Positions 57,880 to 64,000 of a DNA stretch of 64,000 bases are shown in pieces. Origin of the DNA: Hypomyces perniciosus. Lineage: Eukaryota > Ascomycota > Sordariomycetes > Hypocreales > Hypocreaceae. Numbering within the stretch: the first letter of the stretch is position 1; the number at the start of each line of letters is the position of its first letter. The position numbers and the translations under genes are program-made. Location of the stretch: assembly GCA_008477525.1 (NCBI GenBank), contig SPDT01000005.1, positions 4,340,001-4,404,000 on the forward strand, read 5' to 3'. The notes below the pieces were generated by a model, which saw only the letters and a program-made list of their open reading frames with translations, did not search any database and was not told the origin of the DNA.

Positions 57880-59499
57880 TTACAACTTCGGCTCCTTCAT
57901 AAGTGCCTGTCCCTGCCCACTCCTCCAGAAGCTGCCCGACGGGAAACTGTACTTCTCAATCGCCTCGGGTTTGTACTCGACACTATAGCCCGCTTCGTAT
58001 GGAGTGACAAAGTGCCCATCCTCGGTTTGAACGGGATGGGTCAAGACCTCCCTAAACGAGTTGATGTGTTCAAGCAGACTCTTATCTCCGGCAACACACA
58101 AGTAGTTGATCAGGGCAAGATGCTGGGTATACTCGTTCAGACCAATACCACCACTGTGAGGGACGATCGGGACGTTGAACCTATGCAAATTTGTTAGACA
58201 CATCAGAAGACGGAGGGCAGACGATAGTGTAACTCACTTCTTCGCCATTAAAAGGACCGCCATAACCTCGTTCACACCACCTAACCTAGACGCATCAATT
58301 TGGCAGTAGTCGATTGAGCCTGCTTGCAAGAGCTGTTTGAACATTACTCGGTTCTGGCAGTGCTCGCCAGTAGCGACACCGACACCGTAAGGTTTCAAAA
58401 CTTTCCGGATCTCAGCGTGGCCGAGGATATCATCTGGCGACGTGGGCTCTTCGATGAACCTTTCTATTTTGTCAGAAGATTATCGTTCTGGTGCCTTTGT
58501 CTGTTTTAGCGACTTACACAGGTTTGTACTCGACAAGCTCGAGCATGTAATCGATCGCCTCGGGGACACTCCACACCTGATTAGCATCGACCATGAGCAT
58601 ACGATCATAGCCGATTATATCACGGGCAAGCTTCAAACGGCGCTTATCATCAGCGAGGTTGCCGCCGACCTTGAACTTGAACTTGTCCATGCCCATGGCA
58701 AGGTTAGACTTAATCAGCTGCACCATCTTTTCGTCCGAGAAACCGAGCCAGCCGGCTTGTGTCGTGTATGCTGGTACGGCCTTGTTGATGTGTGCGTCCT
58801 CAAGCCGTACTGCTTTGGTCTTCTCTTGCTCCCGCAACATCTCCACGGCCTCTTTTGGTGTGATAACGTCGAGAATATATCGGAAGTCAATGCAGTTGAC
58901 GAACTCCTCAGGCGTCATATCCGCGACGACTTTCCATACTGGCTTGTTCAGGTAGCGGCCCCAAAGGTCCCAGAGCGCGTTGACGCATGTGCTGAGGCCC
59001 AGATGAATGACGCCCTTTTCCGGACCGATCCAGCGTAGTTGCGAGTCAGAGACAAGATGGCGCCAGGTCCGGCCCATGCTCTCAGTCAACTCGGCCAGCG
59101 ACTGTCCAACGAGACGCTCGGCGATCATCTCGGCCGCAGCGGTACATAGGTTATTGCCACGACCGATGGTGAAGGCGAAACCGTGGCCTTTGAGATCCGT
59201 GTTGGTCTTGAGGATCAGGTAAGCGGCACTGTAGTTTGGCCCAGGATTCATGGCGTCTGAGCCAGACAAATCCAGGCTGGTGGGAAATCTCAAGTCTGTG
59301 AATATGGTTAGTCATTTTGCTTCATTTACGTCACAATATCTTCACCATGAGCCTCAAAGCCTGTGATCTTGATCTCTGAGGCGGGTATTGATGAGCCGGT
59401 AAAAGCGCCATTTCCGTTATAGGCGTAATTAACACCATCGTCATCTATGCGTGATGGTGTCATTGTGGTTGTTGTGTAGGATGCTGCTTCTGACTCCAT
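57880..59499 (-). CDS. Enolase-superfamily sugar-acid dehydratase (L-fuconate/L-galactonate dehydratase-like)
   Basis: Four exons on the minus strand: 59499-59346, 59295-58518, 58459-58238, 58180-57880. Introns are 50, 58 and 57 nt, all GT-AG; 484 residues in one frame. The start [20 protein letters not shown] is the best; another Met lies at 59463. The core starts [20 protein letters not shown] as in ENOSF1-type L-fuconate dehydratases. Active-site marks are KFKFKVGG (acid/base Lys), MVDANQVW (metal Asp), [10 protein letters not shown] (metal Glu), ATGEHCQN (metal Glu) and VPHSGG (His). The reaction would be Mg-dependent loss of water from a C6 sugar acid to give a 2-keto-3-deoxy acid. Such a product would be a substrate for an aldolase of the type found at 34 kb. 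Fungal L-galactonate dehydratases belong to the same superfamily, so the exact sugar acid is open. The gene is intact. Confidence 0.92.
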
Positions 59500-61219
59500 A
59501 AGTAGAATGAGACCGAGGCCACCCACCTCTTATAATCTTCACACTCGTGATCTAGTTTTATCCTGTGTACTAACATCGCTCCCGAATCTCCAAGTCACAA
59601 TGGAGGAGTCATCGCTAGGGTTTATGGAAGTTGCCAATCTAGCCAATCACAGCAATCCTCCCGGTTGCTCGGCTTTATGTTACAGCTGATGTTAGTGCTT
59701 TTACCGAAGAAAAGTCCGTGTATCCCATAGACCAGATTTCTGCCGAAGGAAAATCCGCATATCTTCGGGACTACTTTCTTCTCAATAACGGCGTGGTGTT
59801 ACCGCATGGAATCTCCCTCCGTAGTGCATATATATGATGCCTAGATCGAGGTGTACATAGCTTCGATGAACTCGCGTTAGCCAACATGAAAGGTGTTCTA
59901 GGTACAATTCATCATGAATATGAGGGGAATTTAATTCCGCTTTGCTGCTTTAGTCCTCTTCGGCATTGGGGCTGCCCCGACGACGGGACGGGATCTGGGG
60001 TTTCGAAAATCCGGGGTTTGGATTTGATCTGGCCAATCACAAAGAGTGTGCCGGCTCTTCGGTCGTTCGTCTCCTATTGTTCTGTGAGTGATGGTCAGGC
60101 AAATGTTACAAATTGGCTATAGTAGATATCTAATATGTTCCATACGTATTGACGAGAATAGTCGCTGATGGTGATGAACATTATGAATTGCGGGAAATGC
60201 CATGAAAACGGCGAGAAAGGCGAATTAGCATCGTTCAACTCCTCCATGCTCCTGACCAGATGCTAAAATCCACGTCAAGTTCATATTGGACCATGTACCC
60301 GTGGTTTGGCTTTTGGACATGTAAGTTTTGTTAACTTCGTTCGTCGAAACTACCAGAGTTATTTCCAGAATATGGGTTCAATGAGTGAACTTTGAAGCAA
60401 ACGCCACTCCGAAGGACCGCGTTGCAAATAGACCATTCCAGCCTGCAGATGGTATTTTGGCCATACCACAGTTCCGAACCTTTTCAACCATTGCCTCTGT
60501 CGTTACTGGCGCATTTTGGTCACGAAATACCATAAAGAACATAATTTTGGCGACTTAAACCTCGCGTGCAGTAGCGTGTTTTCCTCCTTGTCCTGGATTG
60601 GCAGATCACATCACATACGCAGGAGCGGCCTTTCTTCGCATCATGGTTCTTCGGAAAGGTTAATACGGCAGATGTCGAGGTAAATTGATTGGCGGGCATC
60701 GATATTAGCATCCATACCGACCAATTTCTCTCCGAGATATCTCGTATTTGCGCGTATAGCTGATGTCCCTGACTCCCTCCTTTCATCCCTGTACTCTTGG
60801 GTTCTTTGTGATCATCCTTGACCTTATAATAAGGATAAGCTAGTTGCGCGTTTCATATTTCTTGCATGGACGGGCATCGAATTTCCATTCTCTTTCCCTC
60901 GCTTCTCTCAACCATACATTGGTGCACGTTCGCATGATTGCTTCTATCTAAGAAATCTGTTATAACTAGTCAAAAGCTCGATCACTATTTGTCAGGCAAT
61001 TCTAGCAGTCGCAATGCTCTAAACTCTCTCCGGCTCAGCGCCAATATTGATTGATAATCGTCAAGTCTGAATTGAAAAGCCGAGTCCACCTTCGGCATCC
61101 CACTGACCCACCCATATGTCTGGGTCTTCAAAATTATGCATGTAGGTCTAAGTCGAGCATCCTTTTATTTACATTTCCAGGTGGAACTTGCTGGTTCACT
61201 GCGACGCGTATTCGCTGTC
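59500..61219. other. Divergent intergenic region of dehydratase and DHA2 transporter
   Basis: About 1.7 kb that would hold both promoters. I see no gene. Two GAAGGAAAATCCG/GAAGAAAAGTCCG words repeat at 59705-59751 (CCGAAGAAAAGTCCGTGTAT and CCGAAGGAAAATCCGCATAT), separated by about 35 bp; this direct repeat could be a regulatory element or a small duplication. Confidence 0.45.
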
Positions 61220-62823
61220 ATGAGCTCAGAATCAGATAAAGAAAAAGTCCCTGGTGGAGAGCCAAACATCGCAGGCAATGCACTTGTCAACCAGCCATCG
61301 AATGCCGAGTCGATATGGGTTTCTCAGTCACTCTCGCTTCCTCAGGAAGCCTTGTTTGTGGCAGTGGTCTGCATGGCTCAATTCTGCACGCGCAAGTTAA
61401 TCTCAAATGCCCTTTTCGCAACGCATGGTTCGTATTAACAGTTGTCACCATCACAGAAGCAGCATTCATGGGAACACTAATCCTTCTTCGATCCATTGGC
61501 CATACTTTCAATGTTGCCAACCCTCCGCAGCTCGCCTGGCTAGTCGCCGGTTATTCTCTGACGGTGGGAACCTTCATTCTGTTTTCTGGGAGATTGGGCG
61601 ACGTATTTGGGTATAAGCGAATGTTGGTTATCGGCTTCGTCTGGTTCTCTCTTTGGTCTCTCATCGCCGGACTGAGCGTATTCTCGAATTACACGCTTGC
61701 GGTCTTTGCTCGCGTTCTACAGGGTATTGGCCCAGCCATATGCCTCCCCAACAGTTTGGCCATCTTCGGCGCTGCTTATCCCCCAGGACACCGTAAGGCT
61801 ATGGTGTTCGCTTTTTTCGGTGCGGTCGCCCCGATTGGAGGCGTGTTCGGTGGAACATTTGCATCTCTGCTTTCGTTAGCCTGGTGGCCATGGGCGCTTT
61901 GGGTCCTGGCTATCTGGCTTGCATTTATGGCTGTGCTAGGAAGCATCGTAATTCCGGACACACCATTGAAGGCTCCTCCTCCAAAAGACTGGAAGGCTAT
62001 GATCCAAGTCTTGGATCTTCCTGGGGCTTTCGTTGGCATAACGTCATTGGCCCTCTTCAACTTTGCCTGGACTCAAGCGCCGATCGATGGCTGGGCCACA
62101 CCCACGGTGCTCGTTCCCTTGGTCCTTGGCCTCATTCTCTTCGGTACATTCGCATTCATTGAGCTCAAAGTCAGCCCAGTGCCTCTTGTCCCATTCGATG
62201 TCGTTAATGCCGATGTCGCTTTCGTCCTGGCGGCAGTAATGTGTGGGTGGGCGACCTTCGGCATTTGGACTCTCTACTTAGTTCAAGTCCTCCAGGATAT
62301 TCGGCAGCTCACTCCGCTACTAACCATGGCATGGTTTAGCCCTGTCACCATTTCGGGTGCTTGTGCGGCGATATTGACTGGCAAGCTTCTCGGGCCTTGG
62401 CAAGTCAAACCCCCGATCGTGATGACGCTCGCCCTTGTCGCCTTCACTGTCGGAGCGATTCTCACAGCTTTTACTCCGATTCATCAGTTGTACTGGGGGC
62501 AGGTTTTCGTGTCCATGCTTGTCATGCCGTTTGGTATGGATATGAGTTTCCCAGCAGCGACGTTGATCTTATCCAACGCGGTGGCCAAGGAGCACCAAGG
62601 CATCGGTGCCAGTTTGGTCAACACCGTCGTCAATTACGGCATTGCTCTTGGTGTCGGTTTCGCTGGCACAGTTGAAGTTCACATTCATGGAGCTGGCGTG
62701 ACCACTATAGAGAAACTTGAAGGCTTCAGAGGCGCGTTTTACATGGGTATTGGGATTGCCGGCCTGGGTCTTGTAGTTTGCTTAGCCTTTCTTGCAAAGG
62801 ACTTCGTAGCGCCGAGGCGGTAA
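61220..62823 (+). CDS. MFS transporter, DHA2-type (drug:H+ antiporter family), GC-AG intron
   Basis: Two exons, 61220-61391 and 61457-62823, give 1539 nt and 512 residues. The 65-nt intron starts GCAAGT and ends TCACAG; only this GC-AG choice joins TM1 in frame, as CMAQFCTQAAFMGTLILL. GT candidates in the neighbourhood give the wrong phase. The start MSSESDKEKVPGGEPN is a typical hydrophilic leader. Motifs: AWLVAGYSLTVGTFILFSGR and LGDVFGYKRM (motif A), RVLQGIGPAICLPNS (motif B), APIGGVFGGTFASLL (motif C). Hydrophobic segments suit 14 membrane helices in the plasma membrane. Substrates of this family are varied (toxic compounds, amino acids, siderophore-like molecules); none can be assigned. 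The gene is divergent from the dehydratase. Confidence 0.9.
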
Positions 62824-63785
62824 TTGCCATGGGTGAGTTGTGTGAGAATTTAATTTGCTTGGAAACAGAACAGCTCTTGGCCTTGTGGCGAATTGCCCGA
62901 GATAGCTCGATTGTTAGCGACGATTTTTGTCTGCATCTATTAATACAGAATCTTGGCTTTTGCTATACTCTCATCAATGGTGTGATAATAACTGGCATCT
63001 CAAATCTCAAAGTCATCGTGTCCATTTTGCACATATGTATATCACAGCCACCCGGAGGACCTGGTGCGGAACGCCATACACCTACATCCACAGCCACTTC
63101 AGTAGGTATCCTTTGTACTCCGTATTACTCCGTATTACTCCGTACTTGTATCAGTACAAATTGGGAGGCCCTAACCTGGCCGATCTGCCGAATGACATCC
63201 ATCAATGGGTCAAGCGCTATTACGGCGTAATCATGTACACATGAGATTTCTTTTCCGATGTCAGTGTCAGGTGAGGCGACTAATGACTTTGTCTCCTGTG
63301 CATTGCATCAATGCATCCATAGGGCAGATATCTGCGACTGTTATCATGATCATTGCATTCGGAAAGGAATTGTAAAGAGCACAGCGTAACTACCGAGTGT
63401 GTGTGCATGTGTTTATGCGCAATCGTTGAAACCAGGATCATCTTAGCCCCTTGTGTATCACCAGGGAAACAATATCCGATGAACCAAAAGCAATTCAATT
63501 GCGCCAGCTAAGCTCCCACGACGTTTTATATCACCAAACACTAATACTCCGTATGAATACCTAGGTAGTACCTCGTACTCCGTACTCGTACTGTAATAAA
63601 AAAGAAAGAAAAACCTTAGCATTATTGCAGTGGCGTTTTGACATATCACCTGGTTGTCTTTTGTTGATCCTTGTTCACCAGAACATGATACTAGCACATG
63701 CATAGCATTGCATTAGCGAGCTATTTATTAAGGCACATACATATCTTAATCTACATCCGTCTTAACATAGCCAATCAGTAAATTA
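62824..63785. other. Intergenic region with TACTCCGTA repeats
   Basis: Nearly 1 kb without recognised gene. It contains the tandem repeat at 63116-63145 and further TACTCCGTA words at about 63545 and 63575. Confidence 0.5.
63116..63145 (+). repeat. 10-bp tandem repeat TACTCCGTAT x3
   Basis: TACTCCGTAT, TACTCCGTAT, TACTCCGTAC in direct succession. Same word as the 39704-39732 tandem and the 51946-51963 palindrome. Confidence 0.92.
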
Positions 63786-64000
63786 CTAGTTAAACTCTCC
63801 AGCATAGAGGAGATCGCGAGGATGGTTCATTCTCTCCCACACGGCGCGCACATGCTCGTCCAACTCCCGCTTCGATGGCTGCGCCAGCTGAGCATCGGCA
63901 TTCTCGCGTTCCAGTTTCACTATCATGGGCTGTTAGTACACACAGTATCCTCAAGAGTTGTGTGTAACTCAATTGGGCCGACATTCAGTGACTTACCGTG
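63786..64000 (-). CDS. Unrecognised gene, 3' end only (runs off window)
   Basis: On the minus strand the last exon 63919-63786 reads VKLERENADAQLAQPSKREL and ends DLLYAGEFN before TAG. It is preceded by a 77-nt intron (63920-63996) with GTAAGT donor, ACTAAC branch and GATAG acceptor. Only four bases of the previous exon (63997-64000) lie in the window. The splice signals make a real gene likely; the charged, helical C terminus does not identify a family. Confidence 0.65.

Overview
The window looks like a chromosome segment of a filamentous ascomycete (Pezizomycotina, plausibly Eurotiomycetes). Genes carry several short introns (about 45-125 nt, mostly 50-70) with GT-AG ends and CTAAC/CTGAC branch signals. 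Families are typical of such fungi: Zn2Cys6 regulators, a LaeA-like methyltransferase, sugar and DHA2 MFS transporters, a PSD-like amino acid decarboxylase. Large blocks are AT-rich and made of transposons mutated almost only by C-to-T/G-to-A transitions, the signature of repeat-induced point mutation (RIP).

Layout. 1-6120: RIP-mutated Ty3/Gypsy element (copy A, minus strand, left end outside the window), followed by a LINE-like 3' end with an A-rich tail. 6.6-16.4 kb: normal-composition island with a C2H2 zinc-finger gene and an intact five-exon PSD-family (PsiD-like) decarboxylase. 16.4-31.1 kb: nested transposon block. A second copy of the same Gypsy element (copy B, 16789-30064, minus) is interrupted by a different chromodomain-type Gypsy element (21138-28425, plus) with 172-bp LTRs and a 5-bp target duplication. 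Cysteine-rich coding remnants lie on both sides of the block. 31.9-33.0 kb: polyketide synthase KR relic and an inverted repeat. 33386-33484: tRNA-Lys(CTT) with an intron.

33.7-64 kb is the gene-dense half: a DHDPS-family aldolase (one frameshift), a Zn2Cys6 regulator, a decayed kinase-like gene, a nine-exon sugar transporter, a GT-B-like orphan, an O-methyltransferase (one frameshift), a nine-exon LaeA-like methyltransferase, a broken GH18 chitinase, an APH-like phosphotransferase, a second Zn2Cys6 regulator convergent with an enolase-superfamily sugar-acid dehydratase, a DHA2 transporter and the 3' end of a gene that leaves the window.

Two themes stand out. First, many genes here carry one or two clean lesions (aldolase, O-methyltransferase, chitinase, possibly the second regulator), so this is an accessory region in decay rather than a conserved core. 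Second, sugar-acid functions recur (dehydratase, DHDPS-type aldolase, sugar transporter, regulators), alongside isolated secondary-metabolism functions (PsiD-like decarboxylase, KR relic, methyltransferases). No complete biosynthetic cluster with an intact backbone synthase is visible. All splice models and alignments were made by eye.
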